A DNA stretch of 20,404 bases from Lentzea aerocolonigenes (lineage in GTDB: Bacteria; Actinomycetota; Actinomycetes; Mycobacteriales; Pseudonocardiaceae): NCBI RefSeq assembly GCF_000955955.1, contig NZ_JYJG01000353.1:1-20404 (forward strand). The letters are read 5' to 3'. A program made the position numbers and the translations under genes. The stretch's first letter is position 1. Each line of letters starts with the position of its first letter. Shown one piece after another: positions 6,887-14,826 of the stretch. The notes under the pieces are model-generated. The model did not search any database, was not told the origin of the DNA, and saw only the letters and a list, made by a program, of their open reading frames with translations.

Positions 6887-7224
6887 AACCCGATTTCGGT
6901 TACTACATCTGCGAAACACTCGACGACGGCACCCGCGCGCTCACCTACCGGGCGACGACCACACACGTGCTGCCGCCCACCAAGGCGGCCAAGCCGGAGG
7001 AGGCCTATGACCTCGTCTCGGAGCACGTGTTCGACGACGGCCTGCGGATCGCGCCGCACGACTGGCACGACTACCACTACAACGTGCTCAAGGCGGAAGC
7101 GCCGTGGCCCCAACAGGTTGTCGCCTGGCGGGCGAAGGTGGAGCCGTTCGGGCCGCACGTGATGGATGGCCTGCAACGGTTCCCGCGCACGGGCTGGCTG
7201 CAGACGGAGGCGATTTCCCTCTGA
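6769..7224 (+). CDS. Hypothetical protein, aromatic-rich, 151 aa
   Basis: I do not recognise this family. The 151-aa product is soluble by appearance, with no signal peptide or membrane helix. It is rich in Trp, Tyr and His, for example VWIRLYHARYP at the N-terminus, LAWALWQTNY, and HDWHDYHYN around residues 97-105. The start at ATG 6769 is backed by AAGGAG six bases upstream, and codon use is typical for the genome (third positions almost all G/C), so it is very likely translated. Its first 118 nt overlap the comEC reading frame. It is the last gene of the plus-strand block; a strong hairpin at 7386-7416 follows after a gap. Mycobacteria have no gene here, so it is lineage-specific cargo between comEC and holA. 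No function is proposed. Confidence 0.8.
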   Translation: MVWIRLYHARYPVPGGTPGLAWALWQTNYTAAPWPHDELKPDFGYYICETLDDGTRALTYRATTTHVLPPTKAAKPEEAYDLVSEHVFDDGLRIAPHDWHDYHYNVLKAEAPWPQQVVAWRAKVEPFGPHVMDGLQRFPRTGWLQTEAISL

Positions 7225-7385
7225 CACAACGCGTTCTGTGCTCATGGAGGCTGTCATGCCGAACGGCGAAGTAATCCGCCCGGTCGAACACGATCGCCGA
7301 GTCGCCACCATCGCAGCGCATGACTTTCGATGACTGCGTCGCCGGACAAGTAGTCCGCCAGCCCCGCAGTGCGTCAGGACAACGC
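7225..7385. other. Gap after the 151-aa gene, no firm gene
   Basis: Two very short plus-strand ORFs fit here: ATG 7257 (25 codons, preceded by GGAGG) and ATG 7320 (41 codons, ending at 7445 beyond the thrC stop). The first has a fair Shine-Dalgarno site but no recognisable product. Neither is called. Confidence 0.4.
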
Positions 7386-7416
7386 GGTCCGGGGACGCGT
7401 GCAGTGTCCCCGGACC
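7386..7416. terminator. Bidirectional hairpin between the comEC block and thrC
   Basis: A perfect 11-bp stem (GGTCCGGGGAC / GTCCCCGGACC) with a 9-base loop lies between the convergent 151-aa gene (plus) and thrC (minus, stop at 7442). Being symmetric it can end transcription from both sides. There is no long T-run. Confidence 0.75.
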
Positions 7417-7441
7417 GGAAGGAAGTGCAGGAAGGAGGTGA

Positions 7442-8698
7442 CTAGGCCAGTGCCTTGATGACGGCCTCGGCCGACGGTGGCACCGTCGCGCGCGGGCCGA
7501 TCGTGTCGCCGAGCGCGTCGAGGGTCTTCAGGCCGTCGCCGGTGATCAGCAGCACGGTCTCGGCGTCCGGGTCGAGCTTGCCGGCCTCGATCAGCTTCTT
7601 CGCCGTCGCCACGGTCACGCCGCCGGCGGTCTCGGCGAAGATGCCCTCGGTGCGGGCGAGGAGCTTGATGCCCTCGACGACCTCTTCGTCGGTCACGTCC
7701 TCGATGGCGCCGTTGGTGCGGCGGACCGCGTCGAGCACGTAGGGGCCGTCGGCCGGGGCACCGATCGCCAGTGAACGGGCGATGGTGTCCGGGCGGACCG
7801 GGCGGATGACGTCGTGGCCTTCCTTGTACGCGGCGGACACGGGCGAGCAGCCGGTGGCCTGCGCGCCGAAGACGCGGTACGGGGTGGCTTCGACCAGGTC
7901 GAGCTGACCGAGTTCGCGGAACGCCTTGTCGACCTTGGTGAGCTGAGAGCCGGAGGCGATCGGCACGACGATCTGGTCGGGCAGGCGCCAGCCGAGCTGT
8001 TCGGCGACCTCGTAGCCGAGGGTCTTCGAGCCCTCCGCGTAGTACGGGCGGACGTTGACGTTCACGAACGCCCAGTCCTCGTGCTCCGCGGCGAGTTCCT
8101 GGGCCAGGCGGTTCACGTCGTCGTAGTTGCCGTCGACGGCGATCAGAGCGCCTTCGTAGACGGCGCTCATCAGGATCTTGGCGCGCTCGAGATTGGAGGG
8201 AACGAGAACCACCGACTGCCAGCCCGCGCGGGCGGCGGCCGCGGCGACGGCGTTGGCCAGGTTGCCGGTCGACGGGCAGGCCAGGACCTTGAAGCCGAGC
8301 TCGCGGGCGGCGGCGAGTGCCACGCCGACCACGCGGTCCTTGAAGGAGTGGGTGGGGTTGCCGGTGTCGTCCTTCACCCAGACCTTGCGGACGCCCAGGG
8401 CCTTGGCGAGGTTGTGGGCCTCGACCAGGCGGGTGCCGCCGGGATCGGTGTTCGGGTGCTGTTCCACAGTGGACGGAACGGGGAGAAGGCCGCGGTAGCG
8501 CCAGATCGACCTGGGGCCGGCTTCGATGTCCTCGCGCCGGATCTTGCCGAAGTCGTAGGCCACTTCCAGCGGCCCGAAACACTCCAGACAGGCGTACTCA
8601 GGAGCGAGAGGGGTTTCATTGCCACATTCCCGGCACAGCAGTGCGCGGGCGGGGCCGAGGTCGAACTTGGTGCCCGTGGGCACGGAGACAGCAGTCAT
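7442..8698 (-). CDS. thrC: Threonine synthase, zinc-ribbon type
   Basis: Threonine synthase converts O-phosphohomoserine to threonine with pyridoxal phosphate. The 418-aa cytoplasmic protein starts with a zinc ribbon (CRECG at Cys22/Cys25 and CLEC at Cys37/Cys40). The PLP-binding segment is DDTGNPTHSFKDR with the Schiff-base Lys120, the phosphate-holding loop is PSTGNLANA, and later come GSQLTK and TAGGVTVATA. I chose ATG 8698 (MTAVSVPTG), with GAGGAG at 8709-8714 (10-bp spacing), over ATG 8716, which lacks a good site. The gene stands alone; hom and thrB are not next to it. The form with a zinc ribbon differs from the ribbon-less ThrC of mycobacteria (Rv1295), so a second thrC may exist elsewhere in this genome. 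It ends near a bidirectional hairpin terminator. Confidence 0.93.
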   Translation of the reverse strand: MTAVSVPTGTKFDLGPARALLCRECGNETPLAPEYACLECFGPLEVAYDFGKIRREDIEAGPRSIWRYRGLLPVPSTVEQHPNTDPGGTRLVEAHNLAKALGVRKVWVKDDTGNPTHSFKDRVVGVALAAARELGFKVLACPSTGNLANAVAAAAARAGWQSVVLVPSNLERAKILMSAVYEGALIAVDGNYDDVNRLAQELAAEHEDWAFVNVNVRPYYAEGSKTLGYEVAEQLGWRLPDQIVVPIASGSQLTKVDKAFRELGQLDLVEATPYRVFGAQATGCSPVSAAYKEGHDVIRPVRPDTIARSLAIGAPADGPYVLDAVRRTNGAIEDVTDEEVVEGIKLLARTEGIFAETAGGVTVATAKKLIEAGKLDPDAETVLLITGDGLKTLDALGDTIGPRATVPPSAEAVIKALA

Positions 8699-8762
8699 CG
8701 CGAGGTATCTCCTCATCTTTCCCGCGAAATCGAACGGGTCGGAATTGGCACCGTGATCGTCT

Positions 8763-8785
8763 GCGCGTGCACTGGTGCACTGCGC
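8763..8785. repeat. Dyad symmetry in the thrC upstream region
   Basis: GCGC-GTGCAC and GTGCAC-T-GCGC face each other across a TG centre, with one extra base in one arm. The site is 65-87 bp upstream of the thrC ATG and about 150 bp from holA. It could be an operator or an RNA hairpin in the thrC leader. Confidence 0.35.
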
Positions 8786-8928
8786 TGACGCCGGTTGCCG
8801 GGGCTTCTTCGGGCCGGTCCCTCTGCCCCTCTGGATGAGCGGTGTTCAGTTGTGGCCACCAAGCTACGGCAACAGTCCGTTGCTCAGCCACAGACGTCCA
8901 CGATCCGGGACGTGGGAGGATGCGGAGC

Positions 8929-9897
8929 GTGAGCGCACCGGAGTCACTGCACCTCGTCGTCGGCGAGGAGGAGTTGCTGGTCGAACGTGCTGTTCGGGCG
9001 GCTCTCGAGGCTGCCCGCAAGGTCGATCCGACCGCCGATCTGACCCGTGTGCAGGTGACTGATCTCACGCCTCCTGAGCTGGCTGAGCTGGTGAGTCCGT
9101 CGCTGTTCGCGGAGGGGCGCGTGATCGTCCTGCAGAACGCGCAGGACATCGGCAAGGAGGTCGCCGACACGGTGCTCTCCTACGTCAAGGCGCCCGCGGA
9201 CGGGGTGACGCTCGTCGTCCTGCACACGGGCGGTGGTCGCAGCAAGGCGGCCAAGGACCTGCCAGGACAACTGAAGAAGGCCGGTGCCGCGGTCACCGAG
9301 TGCGCCAAGATCACCAAGCCCGCTGAGCGCGAGTCGTTCGTGCGCAACGAGGTGCGGCAGGCGGGCGGCAAGATCGACCCAGAGGCCGTCGCCACGCTCA
9401 TCGACGCCGTGGGCACGAACCTGCGCGAGCTCTCGGCGGCGGCGTCGCAGCTGGTCTCCGACACCGACGGCAAGGTGACGGTCGACGAGATCCGCCGCTA
9501 CCACCAGGGCAAGGCCGAGGTGACCGGGTTCGCGGTCGCCGAGAAGGCCGTGACCGGTGACCGGGCGGGTGCGATGGAGGCGTTGCGCTGGGCCATGCAG
9601 CTCGGTGTGCCGCACGTGCTGGTCGCGGACGCGTTGGCGGACGCGGTGCGCACGGTCGCGCGGGTGTCCGCGGTGGGCCGGGCCGACCCGTTCAGCCTGG
9701 CCGGCCCGCTCGGCATGCCGCCGTGGAAGATCAAGAAGGCGCAGGCCCAGGCCCGCGGCTGGGACCAGTCCGGTCTCGCCGACGCGATGCAGGTGGTCGC
9801 GGGGCTCAACGCCGACGTGAAGGGTGTGGCGGCGGACGCCGACTACGCGCTCGAACGTGCGGTGCTCAAGATCGTCGCGTCGCACGGCCGCCGCTGA
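8929..9897 (+). CDS. holA: DNA polymerase III subunit delta
   Basis: HolA is the delta subunit of the clamp loader that opens the beta sliding clamp. The 322-aa protein has the delta-type N-terminus (LHLVVGEEELLVERAV, with no functional Walker A), the segment SPSLFAEGRVIVLQNA where the first domain ends, the middle helices with ERESFVRNEVRQAGGKIDPEAVATLIDAVGTNLREL, and the C-terminal collar domain (AEKAVTGDRAGAMEALRWAMQLGVPHVLVADALA). Length agrees with Rv2413c (about 316 aa). GTG 8929 is taken as the start because GGAGG (8915-8919) then has 9-bp spacing; ATG 8920 touches that site. The gene keeps its place downstream of comEC, although thrC and the 151-aa gene are inserted. Its stop is one base from the stop of the convergent methyltransferase gene. 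Confidence 0.93.
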   Translation: MSAPESLHLVVGEEELLVERAVRAALEAARKVDPTADLTRVQVTDLTPPELAELVSPSLFAEGRVIVLQNAQDIGKEVADTVLSYVKAPADGVTLVVLHTGGGRSKAAKDLPGQLKKAGAAVTECAKITKPAERESFVRNEVRQAGGKIDPEAVATLIDAVGTNLRELSAAASQLVSDTDGKVTVDEIRRYHQGKAEVTGFAVAEKAVTGDRAGAMEALRWAMQLGVPHVLVADALADAVRTVARVSAVGRADPFSLAGPLGMPPWKIKKAQAQARGWDQSGLADAMQVVAGLNADVKGVAADADYALERAVLKIVASHGRR

Positions 9898-9898
9898 C

Positions 9899-10699
9899 TC
9901 AACGCGGAACCCCGATCAGGTACTGGGCTCCCGTGAAGCCCGGCACGACGCCGATCTTCCACGTGAACGTTTCGGTGCCGGAGAGGCCATCGACCATCCG
10001 TTGCAGTTCCGCGCGCCCGTACATGCGCAGGAACGACACGACGCTGTCGAAGAACATCATGAACGGCAGCACCGGCACCAGATAGGTCAGCACCAGCCGC
10101 AGCAGGTAGCGGGGGAGCGGATTGCGCTGGAACGGCGCGGAGATCAGCACCATCAGCGTCGTCAGGAACGGGAACAGCAGCGGGTAGACGAACGACCGCT
10201 TGGTGTCGACGACGACCATCGGCTGCCGGGTGTCGACGGCGTTCTGCAGCATTCGAACAGCAAGCGCGGGCGGGAAGTGGTGGAAGGCGCCGTAGATCGT
10301 CCGCGTGCCTTCGAGAGCGCAGTCGGTCGCGTCGACGGACGACGACTCGTAGTCCACCGAGCAACAATCGGGAAGCACTCGGGCGTTCGCGGCCTGAACC
10401 CGTTGGAACGCGCGGACATTCGGCACCAGGTCGGTCAGCGTGACCTGGGTGTGCACGCCCTCGCGGTGCAGTCTGCGCTGAATCAACGGCACCGGGCCGC
10501 CCGAGCCGGCGCAGAGGTCGACGATCCGATGCGAGGCACCAAGGCGCAGGGCGAGGGACAACGGCACCGAGTACTCCCGTGCGGCATCCGTCAGCCTGTA
10601 GATGAACGCGATGGACTCGGTGTGGAGTGTGCGCAATACGGGCGGTGTGCGGTCGAGGTCGTGCAGCTCCACGAAGTCAATGCGCGGCAGGGATTCCAT
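9899..10699 (-). CDS. Class I SAM-dependent methyltransferase with C-terminal membrane segment
   Basis: The 266-aa protein has a class I methyltransferase core: motif I reads VDLCAGSGGP at residues 60-69, an acidic residue follows at the end of strand 2 (TLTD, Asp90), and GAFHHFPP at 137-144 fits the post-motif region of methyltransferases related to the UbiE/Methyltransf_11 group. Unusually, two hydrophobic stretches follow (about 171-190 and 199-224, rich in Leu, Phe, Val and Pro) that look like a membrane hairpin before a short C-terminal part (SGTETFTWKIGVVPGFTGAQYLIGVPR). This suggests a lipid or membrane-bound substrate; the substrate itself is unknown. The ATG at 10699 lies 23 nt inside the P450 gene, so the two are coupled. 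The stop is one base away from the holA stop. Confidence 0.85.
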   Translation of the reverse strand: MESLPRIDFVELHDLDRTPPVLRTLHTESIAFIYRLTDAAREYSVPLSLALRLGASHRIVDLCAGSGGPVPLIQRRLHREGVHTQVTLTDLVPNVRAFQRVQAANARVLPDCCSVDYESSSVDATDCALEGTRTIYGAFHHFPPALAVRMLQNAVDTRQPMVVVDTKRSFVYPLLFPFLTTLMVLISAPFQRNPLPRYLLRLVLTYLVPVLPFMMFFDSVVSFLRMYGRAELQRMVDGLSGTETFTWKIGVVPGFTGAQYLIGVPR

Positions 10700-11948
10700 G
10701 GCTCTTATGCCTACTGGTCAACCGCACCGGCAGTCCATCCGCCGGAAAGGGCAGACCACGGCGGTTCCACGGCATCTCGTAACCGGCCTCGACGGACCAC
10801 TCGAAGCGCTCCAGCAGCTGGTGCATCACCGCGTCGACCACCATGCCGGCGAAGTGCATCCCGATGCACTTGTGCACCCCGCCGCCGAACGGGATCCACG
10901 CGTACCGGTGCACCTTGTCCTCGGCGCGCGATTCGCTGAACCGCAACGGGTCGAACGCCAGCGGGTTCGTCCACAGCTCGTGCATGTGGTGGTTGAACTG
11001 CGGGATGGTCTGGACGTACGTGCCCACGGCGAGTGGATGCCCCAGAACAGAAGTCGGCCGCACCACGCGCCGGACCAGGTGCGGCAACGGCGGGGCGAGC
11101 CGCAGCACCTCCTTGCGCACCAACTCCACCGCGGCACCGTCCTCACGACACCGCTGCTGCCACGAAGGGTTCTGGCCGAGGTAGTAGATCATCGTCGACA
11201 ACGTGATGGTCGACGTGTCCCGCGCGGCCAGCAGCAACAGGATCATGTGGTTGACCACGTCCGCGCCGGTGAACTGGTCGCCTTCGTCGGTCGCGGCCTC
11301 GCAGAGCATGCTGAGCACGTTGTCGGCAGGTCCGCCCGAAGCGCGCCGCGACGCCACCCACGCGCCGAAGATCGTCTCCAGGTGCCGCCGGGCCGCCAGC
11401 CCACGAGACCAGCTCAGGCCGGGCGCGCGGAAGCGCACGATCCCCGTCGAGGCGCGCAGACACGCCTCGAACAGCCGGTTCACCTCGTCGGCCTCAGCGC
11501 CGAGCCCCGAGCCGGTGAGCACCTCGGACGTCAGGTTGAAGACCATCTCGCGCACCGCCGGATACACCTTGAACTGGGCGTTGACCGGCCACGACGCCAG
11601 CTCGCGGGGGATCGCCGGTGTCATCCGAGCGCGATAGGCGGACAGTCGCGCGGGCAGGAACGCCTGCTGCATGATCCGCCGGTGGTGCAGGTGCTCGTCG
11701 AAGTCGAGCAGCAGCAGGCCGCGGTGGAAGAACGGTCCGATGAACCTCTCCCAGCCACCGCCGTTGGAGAAGGCTTTGTCCCGGTTGAGCAGCACTTCCT
11801 CGGTGGCGTCCGGGCCGAGCGCGACGGTCATCCGCACCCCGAACATCGGCACGGAAGACACCGCGCCGAACCGGTCGTAGCGGTCGCGCGCCCAGTCCAC
11901 CGGGCTGCGCATGTACGCGATCGTCTCGCCGAGGACGGGCAGCTTCAT
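10677..11948 (-). CDS. Cytochrome P450
   Basis: The 423-aa enzyme is a heme monooxygenase. Conserved parts are the I-helix AARDTST (241-247, with Ala instead of the usual Gly in A-G-x-D-T-T), the ExxR motif EVLR (280-283), the NPLAFDPLRFSE stretch and the heme loop FGGGVHKCIG with the cysteine ligand Cys361. The HLHHRRIMQQAF segment near residue 88 is the C-helix. The heme loop and the FDPLRF stretch recall CYP51/CYP120-like sterol or terpenoid hydroxylases rather than the macrolide-type bacterial P450s, but I cannot name the family. No membrane anchor is visible. No ferredoxin gene is nearby, so redox partners come from elsewhere. It overlaps the methyltransferase by 23 nt; the two may modify the same lipophilic molecule. 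No strong Shine-Dalgarno site precedes ATG 11948. Confidence 0.93.
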   Translation of the reverse strand: MKLPVLGETIAYMRSPVDWARDRYDRFGAVSSVPMFGVRMTVALGPDATEEVLLNRDKAFSNGGGWERFIGPFFHRGLLLLDFDEHLHHRRIMQQAFLPARLSAYRARMTPAIPRELASWPVNAQFKVYPAVREMVFNLTSEVLTGSGLGAEADEVNRLFEACLRASTGIVRFRAPGLSWSRGLAARRHLETIFGAWVASRRASGGPADNVLSMLCEAATDEGDQFTGADVVNHMILLLLAARDTSTITLSTMIYYLGQNPSWQQRCREDGAAVELVRKEVLRLAPPLPHLVRRVVRPTSVLGHPLAVGTYVQTIPQFNHHMHELWTNPLAFDPLRFSESRAEDKVHRYAWIPFGGGVHKCIGMHFAGMVVDAVMHQLLERFEWSVEAGYEMPWNRRGLPFPADGLPVRLTSRHKSHGIPAAH

Positions 11949-11993
11949 GCTCGAACGCTGTCACCTGCGCCGCGAAGCAACCACGGACAAAGC

Positions 11994-12031
11994 GAAAGGG
12001 TTCCACTTCCCGGAGGAAGTGGAACCCTTTC
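11994..12031 (-). terminator. Terminator of rpsT
   Basis: A perfect 17-bp inverted repeat (GAAAGGGTTCCACTTCC and its complement) closes on a CGGA loop. It starts 32 nt after the rpsT stop codon on the minus strand, and on that strand it is followed by GCTTTGT. It also isolates rpsT from the P450 gene, whose start lies 46 bp further on. Confidence 0.9.
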
Positions 12032-12062
12032 AGAAGCTCTTGCGAGAGCCTGAAGCGAAAAC

Positions 12063-12329
12063 TCAGCCCTCGAGGGAGTTCGCGCGCAGGGCCATCGCCG
12101 ACTTCTTGTTGGCGGCCTGGTTGGCGTGGATGACGCCCTTGGTGGCGGCCTTGTCGAGCTTGCGGGACGCGTCCTGCAGCAGCTCCAGGGCCTTCGCCTT
12201 GTCACCGGCCTCGGCAGCCTCGCGGAACTTGCGGATGGCCGTCTTCAGGGACGACTTGACCGACTTGTTGCGAAGGCGAGCCTTCTCGTTGGTCTTGATC
12301 CGCTTGAGCTGGGACTTGATGTTCGCCAT
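12063..12329 (-). CDS. rpsT: 30S ribosomal protein S20
   Basis: S20 (bS20) binds the 5' domain and helix 44 of 16S rRNA during 30S assembly. The 88-aa protein begins [21 protein letters not shown], is lysine-rich, and has the conserved [18 protein letters not shown] end, all at the family's usual length. GAAGGG at 12339-12344 lies 9 bp before ATG. It is in the place expected from Mycobacterium (Rv2412 beside holA), although a P450/methyltransferase pair has come between. Orientation is opposite to holA, as in that genus. A perfect hairpin terminator follows. Confidence 0.98.
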   Translation of the reverse strand: MANIKSQLKRIKTNEKARLRNKSVKSSLKTAIRKFREAAEAGDKAKALELLQDASRKLDKAATKGVIHANQAANKKSAMALRANSLEG

Positions 12330-12451
12330 GCGACATCACCCTTCTTGTCGAAACCGGAGTTCGTGACGCGCTTGGTCGGCACCAGCCTGAGCTGGCTCTC
12401 CTCCACGGCGGAGTGCCGCGCGTTCACGACGACGAAGGATATCAGGCCAGC

Positions 12452-14710
12452 TCAGCGCACCGTGAACGCGGCCTTCTCCGCACCCACCACGGCCTCGTAA
12501 CCACCACGTGCGACCTCACGCCGCCCGTCGCCGTCCACGTCGCCCACGGTCAGCGCGAGCTGCGAGAGCTTGAACGACACCTCGACCTGCTTCGACTGTC
12601 CCGCAGCGAGTTCCACGCGGGTGAAGCCCACCAGACGAGCGTCCGGCGTCAACACCGGCGAGGCGGGCTGGCGGACGTAGACAGGCACCACGACCGTGCC
12701 CGCACGCCCACCGGTGTTCGCCACCGTGAACTTCACCACGCCGTTGTGACGATCAACCGCGACCGAAGTACCCGAAGTGGTGAACGACGTGTACGAGAGC
12801 CCGTGCCCGAACGGATACAGCGCGTCGTACTTGGCCCCGGCCGAGGTGTTCGCCCCCGGCAGCTGGTCGTAGGTCAGCGTCGGGTCACCCAGAGCACGAG
12901 GCCACGACACCGACAGCTTGCCGCTCGGGTTCACCGCGCCGAACAGGACGTCGGCGATGCCCCGGCCACCCTCGCTACCCGGCAACCAGCCCGCGACCAG
13001 CGCGTTCGCGTCGGCAGCACCACCCAGCACCTGAGGACGAGCCGTCAGCAGCACCACGACCACCGGTTTGCCGGTCGCCTGCACCGAGTCGACCCACGCC
13101 TGCTGGTCAGCCGTCAAAATCGGGTTCTCCGTGTCGGCAGGACCCTCCGCACCGGGCTTCTCACCCAGGACGACGACGACCGCGTCCGCACCGGCAGCCT
13201 CGGAAACAGCAGCCGCAGGCGTCGCAGCGTGCACGACGGACGCACCAGGAGCGGCCTCGCGAATACCGGTCAGCACGGTCGCGGTCGGCGGCAACGGCGA
13301 GTCGTCCGGCACGCCCTGCCACTCGACGGTCCAGCCACCGAGCTGACGGCGCACGTCATCGGCGGTCTCACCGGTCACGACGATCTTCTTCGCGGCAGAC
13401 GACAACGGCAGCACACCGTCGTTCTTCAGCAGCACGGCGCTCTCAGCGGCAGCACGACGAGCCAGGTCCCGGTCGGCGTTCACGACGTTGGCGTCGGCTT
13501 TGGAAGCATCGACGTAGGGCTTCTCGAACAGCCCCAGGTCGAACTTGAGCTTCAGAACACGCCGCACCGCCTGGTCGATCCGCCCGCGCGACACCGATCC
13601 ATCACGCACGTTCGCCAGCAGCAACGAGGTGAACTCGGCCGCGTTCGACGGCTCCATCGCCATGTCCACACCGGCGTTGACGCTCATCGCGATCGCTGTC
13701 TTGTAGTCCGGCGCGACCTTGTGCCGGTCCACCAGGTACCTCATGTCCTGCCAGTCCGAGACCGCGACGCCCTTGAAGCCCATGCGCTCACGCAGTTGCT
13801 TCTGCAGCATGTACTTCGACGCGTGCACAGGCACGCCGTTCAAAGACCCGGAGTTGATCATCACCGTGCGCACACCCGCGTCGAACTGCGCCTGGAACGA
13901 CGGCAGCACCACGTCCTGCAGCTGACGGATCGGAATCTGCGCCGCCGCGCGGTCGTGCCCGTTCGCCGGCGCCGAGTAGCCCGCGAAGTGCTTGGCCGTC
14001 GCGGTCAGCTGAGCCGTGTCGTCCACATGCGACTGCTGCCCGCGCACGTTCGCCGCGGCCATCTGCCCGGCGAGGAACGAGTCCTCGCTGTAGGTCTCGT
14101 AGTAGCGCCCCCACCGCGTGTCGCGCGCGATGTCCGACACCGGCGCGAAGTTCCAGAACACGCCCGTCGACCGCAACGCCTTCGACGCGGACACACCGAT
14201 CTGCTCCGACAGCGCGGGGTCCCACGTCGCGCCGAGCCCGATCTGGTGCGGGAACATCGTCGCGGAGATGACGTTGTTGTGCCCGTGCACGCCGTCCGCG
14301 CCGTAGATGACCGGGATCTTCAACCGGTTGTTCTCCAACGCATAGCGCTGGATCGCGTTGTTCATCTCGGCCCACGCACGCGGCGTGTTGTCGACCGGCG
14401 CGTCACCACCACCGGACAGGATCGAGCCGGTGTGCGCGTCGGCGAGCACCGCCTTCAGGCACGAGTCCACCAACGGCCCGTTGCCGTTGTTGCAGTCACC
14501 GCGCAGCTTGCCCACGCGGATCTGCAGCATCTGCCCGATCTTCTCCTCGAGCGTCATTCTCCGGAGCAGGTCCTCGACCCGGCGCTCCGACGACGCCCGA
14601 GCGTCCAGATAGATCTCCTTGCCCGCCGCCAGACCACCGGCCGGTGTCAGCGACGCCATCACCACAGCAACGCCCAGCACGCCGAAACCGGCGCGCTTGC
14701 GGGAAAACAA
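12452..14710 (-). CDS. Secreted glycoside hydrolase family 3 (beta-glucosidase / exo-glucanase type)
   Basis: This enzyme would remove glucosyl (or xylosyl) units from the non-reducing ends of beta-glucans or oligosaccharides outside the cell. The 752-aa product has a signal peptide (SRKR, then GFGVLGVAVVMASLTPAGGLAAG). The GH3 N-terminal barrel starts with RVEDLLRRMTLEEKIGQM and contains IYGADGVHGHNN, the KH pair (Lys240-His241) and the nucleophile Asp319 in GVAVSDW. A C-terminal alpha/beta domain follows at about 370-600 and a fibronectin-III-like domain at about 650-750. The layout resembles barley ExoI-like GH3 enzymes. Start: TTG 14710, with GGAGGAG at 14719-14725 at 8-bp spacing; TTG 14716 is the alternative, and upstream codons would spoil the signal peptide. 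It is divergent from a PIG-L gene. No sugar transporter or LacI regulator is adjacent. Confidence 0.9.
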   Translation of the reverse strand: MFSRKRAGFGVLGVAVVMASLTPAGGLAAGKEIYLDARASSERRVEDLLRRMTLEEKIGQMLQIRVGKLRGDCNNGNGPLVDSCLKAVLADAHTGSILSGGGDAPVDNTPRAWAEMNNAIQRYALENNRLKIPVIYGADGVHGHNNVISATMFPHQIGLGATWDPALSEQIGVSASKALRSTGVFWNFAPVSDIARDTRWGRYYETYSEDSFLAGQMAAANVRGQQSHVDDTAQLTATAKHFAGYSAPANGHDRAAAQIPIRQLQDVVLPSFQAQFDAGVRTVMINSGSLNGVPVHASKYMLQKQLRERMGFKGVAVSDWQDMRYLVDRHKVAPDYKTAIAMSVNAGVDMAMEPSNAAEFTSLLLANVRDGSVSRGRIDQAVRRVLKLKFDLGLFEKPYVDASKADANVVNADRDLARRAAAESAVLLKNDGVLPLSSAAKKIVVTGETADDVRRQLGGWTVEWQGVPDDSPLPPTATVLTGIREAAPGASVVHAATPAAAVSEAAGADAVVVVLGEKPGAEGPADTENPILTADQQAWVDSVQATGKPVVVVLLTARPQVLGGAADANALVAGWLPGSEGGRGIADVLFGAVNPSGKLSVSWPRALGDPTLTYDQLPGANTSAGAKYDALYPFGHGLSYTSFTTSGTSVAVDRHNGVVKFTVANTGGRAGTVVVPVYVRQPASPVLTPDARLVGFTRVELAAGQSKQVEVSFKLSQLALTVGDVDGDGRREVARGGYEAVVGAEKAAFTVR

Positions 14711-14826
14711 AGACAAGACTCCTCCACGTTCCCGTGCGCCCGCCGCACACGATCGCCTGGAGGAGTCGGACGAGAACACCCCCGAACGGAGGAACTCCGT
14801 GAGAGCGATTTCATGCTGGTGAAACG

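Noticed and set aside
7257..7334. 25-codon ORF preceded by GGAGG after the 151-aa gene
   Set aside because: The ribosome binding site is fair, but the ORF is too short to judge and has no recognisable product or second line of evidence.
7374..8582. 402-aa ORF in another minus-strand frame over thrC
   Set aside because: It is a frame-shifted copy of thrC with Arg/Gly/Pro-rich composition; thrC itself is intact.
8894..8913. Short inverted repeat ACGTCC / GGACGT just before the holA ribosome binding site
   Set aside because: The stem is only 6 bp with an 8-base loop. Such repeats are frequent at this base composition.
12388..12455. 10-bp inverted repeat CTGAGCTGGC / GCCAGCTCAG between rpsT and the GH3 end
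   Set aside because: The arms are 48 bp apart and overlap the GH3 stop. The loop is too large for a typical terminator, and chance in GC-rich DNA is likely.
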